Positions 1-8,806 are shown, numbered from the stretch's first letter. The stretch is 64,000 nt of DNA from CAWAQA01 sp963784065 (GCA_963784065.1 CAWAQA010000003.1:1116001-1180000); one strand, 5' to 3'. Numbers and translations: made by a program. Notes: generated by a model from the sequence alone, not told the origin.

Positions 1-592
1 CGGCGTTGCCCATGATGCAGCGCGTGTAGAAGCTCTGGAGCGTTTTTACGCCGACCTCCGGACTCCGCGCCTTGGCGCGTGCCGCACGCTCGGCGCGGCG
101 CTGCTCGGCCTCCGGCGTCAACGGCGGTATCCGCCCATCGCGGGGCTCCACGATCAGCGACGTGCGGAGATTCGGCCTGACACCGCTCTGCCAGGCGTCC
201 ATCCCGTACTCTTTCCAGTCGTAGTGCACGTTTCGCGGATCGACTGCCGCGTCGGCTTCGACCGCCTTCGAGAAGGCGTCAGCCGCTTCCTGCTCGGTGT
301 AGAACTCTTTGTCCTTGAGCTCCGCGGGGCGCTGCAATGGCGTGTAAGTGGCCACCAGGTAATAACCCCGCAGGTCCGGATCGCCCCACGAGGTTTTCGG
401 TGCGGTGAAATTACTGGCCGCTTCCGCCTTCGCCGCTTCGATCGCCGCCTTGATCGACGCCTGGGGATCGACTGCCTTCGGATCGAACGGCTTGGCGCCG
501 GACGGCGCTTGTGCGGCCAGGAGCAGCGCCCAGAGCGGGAGCAGCATCACGAGGGTCACAGCGCCGGCTCGCACGGAAAATCGAGTACGCAT
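1..592 (-). CDS. Uncharacterised secreted protein (PDLxG family), C-terminus cut by window edge
   Basis: The frame is open from an ATG at 592 to the window edge, about 197 residues. An AGGAGG ribosome-binding site lies directly upstream. The N-terminus is a signal peptide (MRTR start, long hydrophobic core, cleavage near AQAP), so the protein is exported. The motif DPDLRGYY near residue 71 is followed by TYTPLQRP, EFYTEQEA, NVHYDW and LRTSLIVEP. The same order of motifs occurs in the gene at 30945-31984 (PDLQGFW, TYTPLERP, EFFTQEEA, DVHYDF, LRTSMIVDP), so the two are paralogues. No catalytic motif is recognised. I do not know its function. Confidence 0.8.
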   Translation of the reverse strand, partial: MRTRFSVRAGAVTLVMLLPLWALLLAAQAPSGAKPFDPKAVDPQASIKAAIEAAKAEAASNFTAPKTSWGDPDLRGYYLVATYTPLQRPAELKDKEFYTEQEAADAFSKAVEADAAVDPRNVHYDWKEYGMDAWQSGVRPNLRTSLIVEPRDGRIPPLTPEAEQRRAERAARAKARSPEVGVKTLQSFYTRCIMGNA

Positions 593-860
593 CGAGAACC
601 TCCTGGTGATTCTCAGAAGTCGAACGGGCACCCGCCGTCTCAATATGCGTCTGCGAGGATACGACTGCTTGCGCGCCCACATTATAGACGCCGCCGATGC
701 CCCCGGAACACCCGCCTCGGCGCCTGTCTCAAGACAGTCGTCCACCGTGGCGCCCCTCGATTTGGCGACTTTTCCGGGCAGATCGGCGCCCAACCCGAAC
801 CGGCGCCTCGACTCGGCCATAGTCCTCCGAACGGAGTGGCAAGATAGCGGAGTGACTTTC

Positions 861-1520
861 GTGCCGTCCTCTCGCGGGCGCCTGACCGAGTACGACCTTG
901 CGCGCTTTCCGGCTGACACGCTGTTCGATCGACTCGGCCGCGCCGTCTGCCATGCGGGGTGCCTTCCGCGCAAGGAGCTGTACGAGGCATGGGAAGTGGC
1001 GCGACGAGTGCGGAGATTGTTTCGCGGCGGCCGCGTCGTCGATCTCGGAGCAGGCCATGGGCTGCTCGGTCAGATCATGCTCATCCTGGACGACTCGTCG
1101 CCTGAGGCGCTCATCGTAGACAAGGCACTGCCGGCCTCCAGCGAGAAAGTGCACGAGGCGCTCGTGAAGGTCTGGCCACGCTTGTCCGGCCGCGTCCGCT
1201 TCGTCGCGGGGGCTCTCGACGACGTCGAGATTCTGTCCACCGACGTCGTTGTCTCGAGCCATGCGTGCGGCGCGCTCACCGATCGGGTTCTCGGCCGCGC
1301 GGCGGAGGCGCGCGCGCGCGTCGCCGTGCTGCCGTGCTGTCACGATCTTGCCGCCTGCGATGCGGGGGAGCTGGCGGGCTGGGTGGAATCGCCGGTGGCC
1401 ATCGATATCCTGCGCGCCGTCCGGCTGGAGCAGCGGGGCTATCGCATCTGGACGCAGACGATCCCGGCGATCGTCACTCCGCAGAATCGTCTGTTGCTGG
1501 GCGCCCCCGCCTCGCGATGA
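861..1520 (+). CDS. SAM-dependent methyltransferase, Methyltransf_32-like
   Basis: The product is a Rossmann-fold methyltransferase of about 219 residues. Motif I is VDLGAGHGLLG, about 60 residues in. HACGAL and PCCHD follow, the signature of the Methyltransf_32 family, which also contains tRNA and protein methyltransferases of eukaryotes. The substrate is unknown. The open frame extends far upstream, but the codons before about 850 look non-coding. I chose GTG at 861 because GGAG lies 8 bases upstream; GTG at 852 is also possible. The gene stands alone and converges on the VOC gene across a strong hairpin. Confidence 0.72.
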   Translation: MPSSRGRLTEYDLARFPADTLFDRLGRAVCHAGCLPRKELYEAWEVARRVRRLFRGGRVVDLGAGHGLLGQIMLILDDSSPEALIVDKALPASSEKVHEALVKVWPRLSGRVRFVAGALDDVEILSTDVVVSSHACGALTDRVLGRAAEARARVAVLPCCHDLAACDAGELAGWVESPVAIDILRAVRLEQRGYRIWTQTIPAIVTPQNRLLLGAPASR

Positions 1521-1561
1521 GGGAGATATATTCCGCCCTCCGCGTCGACATCGCGGTGAAT

Positions 1562-1599
1562 GGACTCGCTGAGCCCCCGGCGCGGCGCTCAGCGAGTCC
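1562..1599. terminator. Hairpin between convergent genes, probable bidirectional terminator
   Basis: GGACTCGCTGAGC (1562-1574) pairs perfectly with GCTCAGCGAGTCC (1587-1599): a 13-bp stem with a 12-base loop. It sits between the stops of the methyltransferase (1520) and the VOC gene (1633). There is no clear U-tract, so intrinsic termination is inferred from position and stem strength. Confidence 0.6.
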
Positions 1600-1632
1600 G
1601 CCGTTTCTCGAGCCTTCTCAAACCGGGGCGAG

Positions 1633-2022
1633 TCAGCTCGCCGGCGAGGGCGGTGCCAGTCCTTCGGTGACCTCGATGTAGGTTCCCCACGGATCGGTCA
1701 GAAACGCGATCTTCGTCCGTGAATTGGGAACCAGGCGCGGCGGCGCGTCGAACTTGAGGCCGTGTGCCGCCAGCTTCTTCTCGAATTCCTCGAGGTTCCG
1801 CACCTCGAAGCCGAGGTGATCGATGGCGCGACCTTTGGTCGGAGCGAGCTTTCCCGTAGCGGCCGTGAAGGACAGGTTGAACCGGTGGAAGTAGACGCAG
1901 TCGGTGAGACCCGGCCTGGCCACGCGCTGGCGCTTGCCCGGGAGACCACCGAACACCTTGGCGTACCAGGCTTGGATCGCGGGAATATCCGCTTCGGGTG
2001 GATACATGTGCACGTGATCCAT
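1633..2022 (-). CDS. VOC superfamily (glyoxalase/dioxygenase-fold) protein
   Basis: This 129-residue protein has the vicinal-oxygen-chelate fold pattern. It starts MDHVHMYPPEAD, has AWYAKVFGG near residue 20 and DHLGFEVRNL near residue 68, and ends in DPWGTYIEVTEGL, where the final Glu is the usual C-terminal metal ligand. Such proteins are small metal-dependent lyases, dioxygenases or resistance proteins; the substrate cannot be told. The first metal-binding His is within the initial DHVH. There is no convincing ribosome-binding site before ATG 2022, and an in-frame TAA lies about 11 codons upstream, so the N-terminus may be slightly shortened. No signal peptide is visible. Confidence 0.75.
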   Translation of the reverse strand: MDHVHMYPPEADIPAIQAWYAKVFGGLPGKRQRVARPGLTDCVYFHRFNLSFTAATGKLAPTKGRAIDHLGFEVRNLEEFEKKLAAHGLKFDAPPRLVPNSRTKIAFLTDPWGTYIEVTEGLAPPSPAS

Positions 2023-2089
2023 GCCGACCGGTCCCGGCAGTGAGAGATCTGTTTAGCCGACGTGGTGCCCGCCGGCTTTTCCAGCGACC

Positions 2090-2272
2090 TCAGCCACCCG
2101 TCTTGGACCAGTCGCCCTTCTGCTCTTCATACTCGTGCATCGCCTTCGTCAGTTCGCTGGCTTCATTCTTGGGCTCGTCCTCGGTCACATTCGGCACGGC
2201 GCCCGTACCCTCCTTCTGCTTGGCTTTCGCGGTCTCGGCCTCCATCGCCTTACGTTCGGAGTCATCGGTCAT
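2090..2272 (-). CDS. Small hydrophilic protein, unknown function
   Basis: This 60-residue protein starts MTDDSERKAMEAE and is very rich in Glu, Lys and Ala, with no hydrophobic core. It is probably disordered or a short helix. ATG 2272 is preferred over the upstream in-frame ATG at 2377 because AGGAG lies 8-9 bases before it and the upstream codons look non-coding. The product ends EQKGDWSKTGG. It lies between the VOC gene and the SMP-30 gene on the same strand. I do not recognise a family. Confidence 0.5.
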   Translation of the reverse strand: MTDDSERKAMEAETAKAKQKEGTGAVPNVTEDEPKNEASELTKAMHEYEEQKGDWSKTGG

Positions 2273-2424
2273 GATCGGTACTCCTGAAGGTGTTTCAACG
2301 CAACGCGCGTCGTGCTGACACGCGCGAGGACGCGGACGGAGATCGCCCTCCAGCATGTTCCTTCCGAAGGGCGCCACGCGGATATCTCACGCACGCTCGC
2401 CCGTCGGGCTGCCCTCGGGCAATG

Positions 2425-3468
2425 TCACAGGCCCGGCGTCTTGACCCTGACCTTGTAGATCCCTGAGCGCGCGGCGATGTAGAGCGTCTTCCTGTCCGCG
2501 TCGCCAAATCCGACGTTGGTGGATATCTCCGGCACGCGGATCGTGCCCAGATGCTTTCCTTCCGGCGAGATGATCCACACGCCGCCGGGAGCGGTCTCGT
2601 AGAGATTGCCCATGACGTCAACCCGCACGCCATCGGTGACCCCGCGCCCGGTCTCCTTGCGCATGTCGATGAACAGCGTGCCGTTGGCGAGCGTGCCGTC
2701 GGCTTGTACCTCGTAGCGGTTGACATAGTTGTCGCGGCCGCCGTTCACATAGAGGTACTTCTCGTCGGGCGAGAAGGCGAGGCCGTTGGTGGTCGGCATG
2801 TCCTTGACGACGAGCGTGAGCTTGCCGTCCTTCCACATGAAGACCGCGTTGAAATCGAGCTCCCTGCGGGGATCCTTCTCGCGCAGCCGGAAGGCGCCGT
2901 ACGTATCGGTGAAGTAGATCGCGCCGTCGCGCTTGACGACAACGTCGTTGGGGCCGCCGAAGCGCTTGCCCTCGTAGCGGTCCGCCAGGACGGTGCGCTG
3001 TCCGTTCTTCTCGACGCGCATGAGCGAGCGGCCGGCAAAGGTGGCGACAATCAGCCGGCCCTGGCGGTCGAGGGTGAGGCCGTCCGCGCCGATCATCGCG
3101 AACTCCTCGAACAGCGGATCGGTACGCTCGCGTCCGTTGTTCTGGATGCCACCCCAGCGCCAGACCTCCGGCCCGTTGTAGCCGACGTTGCTGAGATGGA
3201 CGGATGCCGTGCCGTCCGGCGTCAGCTTCCAGATCACGTTGCCAGGCATATCGGTGAACAGGAGATGACCCTCCCGGCCCTCCTGCACCCACACCGGCCC
3301 TTCGGTGAAGCCGAAGCCGCCCTTGACGAGTTCGACCTTCGCATCAGGAGAGATGAGCGCGTCGAGCGCCGGATCGAGCCTCGAGACCCCGTTGTCGCTC
3401 GAGGATTGGGCATGTCCCGAGGAGCTCGCGAGCATGCTCACGAGCGCAGCCATGAAAAGCCTCAGCAT
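2425..3468 (-). CDS. SMP-30/gluconolactonase-type beta-propeller, secreted
   Basis: The 347-residue product starts at ATG 3468 with a signal peptide (MLRLFMAALVSMLASSSGHAQ) and AGGA 7 bases upstream. The body is a six-bladed SMP-30/gluconolactonase propeller. FGFTEGPVWV carries the first metal-ligand Glu, FGGPNDVVV supplies the Asn-Asp ligand site, TNGLAFSPDEKYLYV follows, and a late GVRVDVMGNLYE segment completes it. Family members hydrolyse sugar lactones or related esters using a divalent metal; export suggests an environmental substrate. The start overlaps the end of the upstream SDR reading frame by a few bases, so the two are probably co-transcribed, with the 16-base G run just upstream. 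Confidence 0.85.
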   Translation of the reverse strand: MLRLFMAALVSMLASSSGHAQSSSDNGVSRLDPALDALISPDAKVELVKGGFGFTEGPVWVQEGREGHLLFTDMPGNVIWKLTPDGTASVHLSNVGYNGPEVWRWGGIQNNGRERTDPLFEEFAMIGADGLTLDRQGRLIVATFAGRSLMRVEKNGQRTVLADRYEGKRFGGPNDVVVKRDGAIYFTDTYGAFRLREKDPRRELDFNAVFMWKDGKLTLVVKDMPTTNGLAFSPDEKYLYVNGGRDNYVNRYEVQADGTLANGTLFIDMRKETGRGVTDGVRVDVMGNLYETAPGGVWIISPEGKHLGTIRVPEISTNVGFGDADRKTLYIAARSGIYKVRVKTPGL

Positions 3469-4191
3469 CTTGTCATCCTGGGGGGGGGGGGGGGGCAGTC
3501 TTCCTTCCAGGGATTGGTCGCGAACACGGCCAGCTCGGGCCAGAGCGCGCGGCGCGGCATGTCGAGAGCGGCCATCACCGTCTCGGCGATGTCCTCGGCG
3601 TAGAGCTTGTTCGGGTTGTTGCGACCGCCCTTGCCGCCGAAATTGGTCTGGACCTCCGAGGGGCACACGCACACGACCCGGATACCGTGCGGGCGCAACT
3701 CCGCCTGCCAGCACTGGCTGATGCCTCGGTACTGCCCACTTGCTGGCTGAATAGGACGTCGCCGTCGCCGCGCCCTTCATGCCGGAGGTCGAGGCGACAT
3801 TCACGATGTCGCCCGAGCCGCGTGCCTTCATCAGCGGCACGACCCGATTGGTCAGGTCCACCAGCCCGAACACGTTCGTGTCGAACATCTCCTTCATCCT
3901 GTCGACGTCGAGCGCGCCGATTTCGGCGCGATACGCGTACGCGGCGTTGTTGACGAGGACGTCCACGCCCCCCATACGTTCCGTGCACACGTCGAGGGTC
4001 CTGGCATTGTCGCCGGCCACAGAGACGTCGGCCTGCATTCCGTACGCGCCTGTCTTCCGTGCGATCGTCTCGATGAGCTCTCCGTTGCGGCCTGTGAACA
4101 CGGCCTGATGACCGGCCTTGCACGCCAGTTCGACGATGGCTGCGCCGATCCCCTGACTACCGCCGGTGACGAGAAAACGGGCTGGTTGCAT
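3462..4191 (-). CDS. SDR family oxidoreductase, frameshifted in this sequence
   Basis: This is a classical short-chain dehydrogenase. The cofactor motif TGGSQGIG is near the N-terminus, VDVLVNNAAY is mid-protein, and the catalytic Ser and Tyr-x3-Lys lie in STSGMKG and YSASK. The frame starts at ATG 4191, with AGAGGA nine bases upstream; ATG 4200 is the alternative. After YSASKWAV the reading frame breaks near 3735. One extra C (GTACCGAGG where GTACGAGG would continue the frame) moves the family continuation (GISQCWQAELRPHGIR) into the next frame. That frame ends at 3462, overlapping the SMP-30 start. Substrate unknown; NAD(P)H-dependent reduction or oxidation of an alcohol/ketone is expected. 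Confidence 0.75.
3480..3495. repeat. Homopolymer tract, 16 consecutive G
   Basis: Sixteen G residues on the + strand (C on the coding strand) lie between the last conserved codons of the SDR gene (NPWKED) and the start of the SMP-30 gene. The tract is translated as a proline run in the SDR frame. Tracts this long are prone to slippage in vivo and to length errors in sequencing. A length change would alter only the last residues of the SDR protein and the spacing before the SMP-30 start. Confidence 0.9.
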
Positions 4192-4378
4192 GGATAGCAT
4201 TCCTCTCAGAGGGTTGTGGTTCCCGTGCCGTCAAGCTCGGTCGCCTTCCGCCTGAAGGCGGACGCCACAGGATTCAGCTGCTCGTGGCTTCCGGCTTCAG
4301 CCTGGAAGATCATCGCACGGCGTTGTTGACATGCCGATCCGAAACGCACACCATCTCTGCGAAACGAGGAGAGAGGCG

Positions 4379-5563
4379 ATGATGAACCGGCGCCAGTTTG
4401 TCTCTGCAGCCGCCGCCACCGCTGCGATGTTGGCCCGCGCTCCGAACCTGTTCGCGGCGACCTACGACGTGATCATCAAGGGAGGACGCGTCGTCGACCC
4501 GTCCCTCCGGATCAACGCGGTACGCGACGTCGCCATCGTGGGCGGCCGCATCGCCGCGGTCGAGGCCAGCATCGCGGCCGACGCGACGGAAACGATCGAT
4601 GCGCGCGGCCGGCTCGTCGTCCCGGGACTGCTCGACATCCATACCCACGCCGCCCGCGACACCGAAGGTCCAATCATGTGCCTGGCCGACGGCGTGACCG
4701 GGTGGATCGATGCCGGCTCGCAGGGAGCGGATCGCATCGCCGACCCGATTGCCGTGGCGAAGGCGGCGCCGCAGCAGGGCCGCGTTCTGATCAACATCGG
4801 GCGCGCCGGCATCCTGCCCGACGGCGACACGATGAACCTCAGCCGCGCGGATGTCGGCGCGGCGAAGGACGCGATTGCGCGGCACCGCGATTTCATCGTC
4901 GGCGTCAAGGCGCGGCTGTCGAGCAATGTCGCGGGCGCCAACGATGTCGAGGTGCTCAGCCGCGCGCAGGAGGTCGCCACGGCGTTCAACCTGCCGGTGA
5001 TGATCCACATGGGTCAGACGGCCTCGCCGCTGCCCAGGCTTTTCAACCTGCTCAAGCACGGCGACATCGTCACCCACATGTTTGCGCCGCCGCCGAACAG
5101 CATCATCGACGACGACGGCCGCATCCTGCCCGAGGTGCTTGCCGCCCGGCGCCGCGGCGTCTGGTTCGACGTCGCCAACGGACGGAACGGCCATCTGCGG
5201 TGGGACATGGTCGACCGTATCCTGCAGGCGGGCTTCTGGCCCGACACGATCTCCACGGACGGGGGCTCAACCAGCCGGACCACCGGGGTCATCGACTTCC
5301 CGAACGTCCTGTCGAAGTTCCTCAATTTCGGCATGACGCTCGATCAGGTGGTGGCGCGGGCCACGATCAACCCCGCGCGCGTGTTTCCACTGTTCCACGA
5401 CCGCGGCACGCTCAACGTCGGCGCGCCGGCCGACGTCGCGCTGCTCGAGCTGCGGGAAGGCGCATTCGAGTTCGTGGACAACTACGAGAACAAACGGAGC
5501 GGCCGCCAGCGGCTCTTCCCGGCCGGAACGGTGCTCGGCGGCAAGCGGGTTTCGCGCGCCTAG
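4379..5563 (+). CDS. Tat-exported amidohydrolase/deacetylase-type metallohydrolase
   Basis: The product is about 394 residues. It begins MMNRRQFVSAAAATAAML, a twin-arginine signal, after AGGAGAGAGG. The amidohydrolase fold is clear: TYDVIIKGGRVVDP (start of the composite beta domain), LLDIHTHAA (HxH metal site), VGVKARLS (a likely carbamylated-Lys position), VMIHMG, IVTHMF, and STDGG with the final Asp. It resembles the amidohydrolase/deacetylase group (COG3964) that includes acetyl-mandelate esterase-like enzymes. The exact substrate is unknown. It is the first gene of a four-gene operon, with a 68-base gap to the next gene. Confidence 0.85.
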   Translation: MMNRRQFVSAAAATAAMLARAPNLFAATYDVIIKGGRVVDPSLRINAVRDVAIVGGRIAAVEASIAADATETIDARGRLVVPGLLDIHTHAARDTEGPIMCLADGVTGWIDAGSQGADRIADPIAVAKAAPQQGRVLINIGRAGILPDGDTMNLSRADVGAAKDAIARHRDFIVGVKARLSSNVAGANDVEVLSRAQEVATAFNLPVMIHMGQTASPLPRLFNLLKHGDIVTHMFAPPPNSIIDDDGRILPEVLAARRRGVWFDVANGRNGHLRWDMVDRILQAGFWPDTISTDGGSTSRTTGVIDFPNVLSKFLNFGMTLDQVVARATINPARVFPLFHDRGTLNVGAPADVALLELREGAFEFVDNYENKRSGRQRLFPAGTVLGGKRVSRA

Positions 5564-5631
5564 AGACGAACGGCGACGCCGAAACGAAGACCCGAGCCAC
5601 CATCAAGAGCTGCGTTTCGCGGGAGGACGGC

Positions 5632-6609
5632 ATGACCGAAGGCGACGACATGACGCGGCGGACATTTCTCGAAAGGGCCGGGCTCGTGGCCGCGACGGCA
5701 GGATTGATCGTCCAGTCGCGGGAGACGCATGCCCAGATCGCGGTGTCCAACTCGTCGGGGTCGGACTCGCCGAGGCTCAAGGCGCCGCCGCTGGCCTGCG
5801 ATTGCCACATGCACATCTACGATCCGGCGCGCTTTCGCATGGCGCCGAGCCCGCGCGTGCCGCCGACCGATGCGGCCGTCCCTCAATATCGTTTGCTGCA
5901 GAAGCGGATTGGAACGACGCGCGTCGTGATTGTGACGCCCCGCAACTACGCCACGCTGAATCAGGTGACGATCGATGCGATCGGGCAGTTCGGCCCCAAC
6001 GCACGAGGCGTCGCTGTGGTGCATCCGACGGTCACCGATGCCGAGTTGAAGCGGTTTCATGACGCGGGCGTGCGCGGCATCCGCTTCAGCCTCACCGACC
6101 CGGCGACCGCCGTCGTGAAGGTCGAGATGGTCGAGCCGCTGTCGAAGCGCGTGGCGGATCTCGGCTGGCACGTGCAGTTCAACGTCGAGGGCGAGCAGGT
6201 CGTCGAATGGGCGGACCTCCTGCGGCGTCTGCCCACTCCAGTGGTGTTCGACCACCTCGGACACCCGCCGCTGCCGGCCGGCGTAGACCATCCTTCGCAC
6301 GGCATCATCCGCGGCCTCATCGACCGGGGCCGGGCGTGGGTCAAGCTCTCGGGCGCCTATTCGAATACCCGGGTCGGTCCTCCTTACGCGGACGCGACCA
6401 GGATCGCGCAGGCCTTCGTGAAGGCGGCGCCTGAGCGGCTGGTGTGGGGCAGCGACTGGCCGCATCCCAGCGAACCGCCCGACCGGAAACCGAACGACGC
6501 GGTGCTGTTCGACCTGTTGTCGGAATGGGCGCCGGACCAGGCGACGCGCCACCGCATTCTCGTCGAGAATCCGGCAACCCTGTACGGATTCGCCACGTCG
6601 GGCGCGTGA
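5632..6609 (+). CDS. Tat-exported TIM-barrel amidohydrolase (amidohydrolase_2 type)
   Basis: The 325-residue product has a twin-arginine signal (TRRTFLERAGLVAATAGLIV) about 8 residues in. ATG 5632 follows GGGAGG at 5 bases. CDCHMHIYDP is the HxH metal motif of the amidohydrolase_2 family, which includes 2-pyrone-4,6-dicarboxylate lactonase and ACMSD-like enzymes. VVFDHLGHPP and VWGSDWPHP, with the terminal metal-binding Asp, follow in the expected order. It probably hydrolyses a lactone or decarboxylates an aromatic breakdown product outside the cytoplasm. The stop overlaps the GTG start of the DUF4126 gene, so the operon is tightly coupled. Confidence 0.85.
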   Translation: MTEGDDMTRRTFLERAGLVAATAGLIVQSRETHAQIAVSNSSGSDSPRLKAPPLACDCHMHIYDPARFRMAPSPRVPPTDAAVPQYRLLQKRIGTTRVVIVTPRNYATLNQVTIDAIGQFGPNARGVAVVHPTVTDAELKRFHDAGVRGIRFSLTDPATAVVKVEMVEPLSKRVADLGWHVQFNVEGEQVVEWADLLRRLPTPVVFDHLGHPPLPAGVDHPSHGIIRGLIDRGRAWVKLSGAYSNTRVGPPYADATRIAQAFVKAAPERLVWGSDWPHPSEPPDRKPNDAVLFDLLSEWAPDQATRHRILVENPATLYGFATSGA

Positions 6610-7076
6610 TCGTGAACGCCTGGCTGCTCGCGCTGCTCATCGGTGTCGTTGCCGGGCTGCGTACCATGACCGCGCCGACCGCGGTCAGCTGGGCCGCGCA
6701 ACTGGGTTGGCTCGATCTGCGCGACACCTGGCTCGCCTTCCTGGGTTACGCCTGGACGCCGTGGATCATGTCCGCGCTCGCGATCGCGGAGCTCGTCGCC
6801 GATCAGCTCCCCTCCACGCCAAGTCGCACCGTGCCTATGCAGTTCGGCGCTCGTGTCGTGTCGGGCGCCCTTTCCGGCGCCGCCATCGGGGCGGCGGCTG
6901 GATCGGTCGGCGGCGGGCTGGTCGCTGGCATCGTCGGCGCGGTTGCCGGCACACTCGGCGGACACGCCATCCGCGCGCGTCTCGCCGCGGCGTTCGGCAG
7001 CGATCGTCCGGCGGCCTTCATCGAAGACGCCGCAGCGATCGGCGGCGCGCTGCTGATCGTGAGCGCACTGCGATGA
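6606..7076 (+). CDS. DUF4126 family membrane protein
   Basis: This 156-residue hydrophobic protein has about four membrane segments, several made of Gly/Ala-rich stretches (for example GAAIGAAAGSVGG). The N-terminal GVVAGLRTMTAPTAVSW motif is typical of DUF4126. GTG 6606 overlaps the preceding TGA by two bases (GTGA) and was preferred for that coupling; GTG 6612 is the alternative. The 3' end overlaps the next gene as ATGA. The family has no known function. Its position between an exported hydrolase and a flavoprotein does not clarify its role. Confidence 0.8.
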   Translation: MIVNAWLLALLIGVVAGLRTMTAPTAVSWAAQLGWLDLRDTWLAFLGYAWTPWIMSALAIAELVADQLPSTPSRTVPMQFGARVVSGALSGAAIGAAAGSVGGGLVAGIVGAVAGTLGGHAIRARLAAAFGSDRPAAFIEDAAAIGGALLIVSALR

Positions 7077-8449
7077 GCCGATTCGACGCCATCATCATCG
7101 GCGCAGGTCAGGCCGGTCCATCGCTCGCCCGCCGGCTGACGCGCGCCGGCATGACCGTCGCCATCGTCGAGCGGCACCTGTTCGGTGGCACCTGTGTCAA
7201 CACCGGCTGCATGCCGACCAAGACGCTCGTCGCCAGTGCGTATGTCGCACATGTGGCGCGGCGCGCCGCCGACTATGGCGTCGTCTCGGAGGGCACGATA
7301 CACGTCGACATGCCGCGCGTGAAGGCGCGTGCGGATTCGGTTTCCGCCAACGCGCGCGCCGGTGTGGAGCAATCGCTGCGCAGCCTGGCCGGGTGCCGCG
7401 TGCTCCAGGGACACGCCCGCTTCGAAGCGCCGGACACGGTCCGCGTCGGCGACGAGCTGCTGACGGGGCCGCGCGTCTTCATCAACGTCGGCGGACGTGC
7501 CGTCGTGCCCGATTTCGTGGGCCGCGAGGTGCCCTATCTCACCAACACGTCGATCCTGGGGCTGGACCGGTCGCCGGAGCACCTTGTGATCGTGGGCGGC
7601 AGCTACATCGGCCTCGAGTTCGCGCAAATGCATCGGCGGTTCGGGGCCGCGGTGACCGTCGTCGAGAAGTCGCCGCGTTTGATCGGCCGCGAAGACGCAG
7701 ATGTGTCGGAGGCGATCGAGGACATTCTCGTGCGCGAGGGTATTCAGGTCCGCACCGGCGCCGAGTGCATCGCCGTCGCGCCGCACGAGCGCGGTGTCGC
7801 GGTGGGCGTTGACTGCGCCGAAGGGGCGCCCACGATCGTCGGGTCGCACCTGCTGCTGGCCGTGGGCCGGCGTCCGAACACCGATGATCTCGGCCTCGAC
7901 CGCGCCGGCGTCGTCACGGATGCGCGCGGCTACATCTCAGTCGACGATACCCTTGCCACCAACGTTCCAGGCATCTGGGCGCTTGGCGACTGCAACGGCC
8001 GCGGCGCCTTCACGCACACCGCATACAACGACTTCGAGATCGTCGCCGCCAACCTGCTCGACGGCGAGCGTCGTCGCGTCAGCGATCGGATACCCGGTTA
8101 TGCCCTCTACATCGATCCGCCGCTCGGCCGTGTGGGGATGACCCTGGATCAGGCGCGCGCGAGCGGCCGGCCGCTGCTGACAGGCAAGCGGCCCATGAGC
8201 CGCGTCGGCCGCGCGGTCGAGAAGGGCGAGACACTCGGCTTCATGACGGTCGTCGCCGATGCGGAGACGCGGACGATCCTCGGCGCCGCCATTCTGGGTA
8301 CCGGCGGTGACGAGGCGATCCATGGCGTGCTCGACATGATGAACGCCGGCGTCACCTACGATGTGCTCGAGCGAGCCGTGCCGATCCACCCGACGGTCTC
8401 GGAGTTGATTCCGACGCTCGTGAGCGAGATGCAGCCGGATGTGCGGTAA
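7073..8449 (+). CDS. FAD-containing pyridine nucleotide-disulfide oxidoreductase (mercuric reductase/Lpd-like)
   Basis: The 458-residue flavoprotein has an N-terminal FAD motif GAGQAG (residues 10-15) and the redox-active pair in GGTCVNTGCMPTK (Cys41 and Cys46). A second nucleotide motif, VGGSYIGLEFAQMH, lies mid-protein, followed by the FAD-binding IWALGDCNGRGAFTH and the dimerisation-domain segment AVPIHPTVSEL with the active-site His. It lacks the C-terminal Cys pair and N-terminal HMA domain of true MerA, so it is a cytoplasmic disulfide or quinone-type reductase of unknown substrate. It is the last gene of the operon, overlapping DUF4126 by ATGA. Confidence 0.88.
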   Translation: MSRFDAIIIGAGQAGPSLARRLTRAGMTVAIVERHLFGGTCVNTGCMPTKTLVASAYVAHVARRAADYGVVSEGTIHVDMPRVKARADSVSANARAGVEQSLRSLAGCRVLQGHARFEAPDTVRVGDELLTGPRVFINVGGRAVVPDFVGREVPYLTNTSILGLDRSPEHLVIVGGSYIGLEFAQMHRRFGAAVTVVEKSPRLIGREDADVSEAIEDILVREGIQVRTGAECIAVAPHERGVAVGVDCAEGAPTIVGSHLLLAVGRRPNTDDLGLDRAGVVTDARGYISVDDTLATNVPGIWALGDCNGRGAFTHTAYNDFEIVAANLLDGERRRVSDRIPGYALYIDPPLGRVGMTLDQARASGRPLLTGKRPMSRVGRAVEKGETLGFMTVVADAETRTILGAAILGTGGDEAIHGVLDMMNAGVTYDVLERAVPIHPTVSELIPTLVSEMQPDVR

Positions 8450-8460
8450 GAATGCGGGGC

Positions 8461-8476
8461 ACGTTGAAATCAACGT
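8461..8476. terminator. Short hairpin between convergent genes
   Basis: ACGTTGA (8461-8467) and TCAACGT (8470-8476) form a perfect palindrome between the stops at 8449 (+) and 8480 (-). The stem is short and has no U-tract. Terminator function is only suggested by its location. Confidence 0.3.
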
Positions 8477-8479
8477 GGC

Positions 8480-8806
8480 TCACTTTGCCGCGGTCATCGA
8501 GTCCACGCGGATGGTCTTGGTCTTGACGTCCAGCGTGCCGACCACCGTGACCTTCTGCGCCGCGAACTTTTCCGGCGTCTTCTGGTCGCTGAGCGTATAG
8601 ACCTCCTTGCCGTCGTAGAGGACGTACTTGGCGTCGTGCGCGCTCACGCAGGCTTTGGTGCAGTCGGCGTCGGTCGGGCCCATTCGCATCTGGGCGTGAC
8701 TGCCTCTGGCGCACATGTTGTCCGTAATGGTGCCGGTGAACGTTTGCGGCTGCTGAGCGGCCGACAACGATGCGAGTACGAGAAGACTCAGGGTCAGAGA
8801 CTTCAT
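8480..8806 (-). CDS. Small secreted protein, possible OB-like domain
   Basis: The 108-residue exported protein starts at ATG 8806 after AGGAGACGTT. It has a signal peptide ending near SLSAAQQ. The mature part reads TFTGTITDNMCARG, a DADCTKACV segment with paired cysteines, KYVLYDGKEVYTL and KVTVVGTLDVKTKTIRV. Alternating beta strands with a DNMC motif are seen in small periplasmic proteins widespread in Acidobacteria. I cannot name a function. The downstream neighbour on the same strand is also a secreted protein. Confidence 0.65.
   Translation of the reverse strand: MKSLTLSLLVLASLSAAQQPQTFTGTITDNMCARGSHAQMRMGPTDADCTKACVSAHDAKYVLYDGKEVYTLSDQKTPEKFAAQKVTVVGTLDVKTKTIRVDSMTAAK

Noticed and set aside
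2551..3603. Plus-strand open frame over the SMP-30 and SDR genes
   Set aside because: Antisense to conserved propeller motifs and crosses the G tract; no start signal and no recognisable domain.
7073..8449. Mercury-resistance operon suggested by the MerA-like flavoprotein
   Set aside because: The protein lacks the N-terminal HMA domain and C-terminal Cys pair of MerA, and no merR, merT or merP gene is adjacent.
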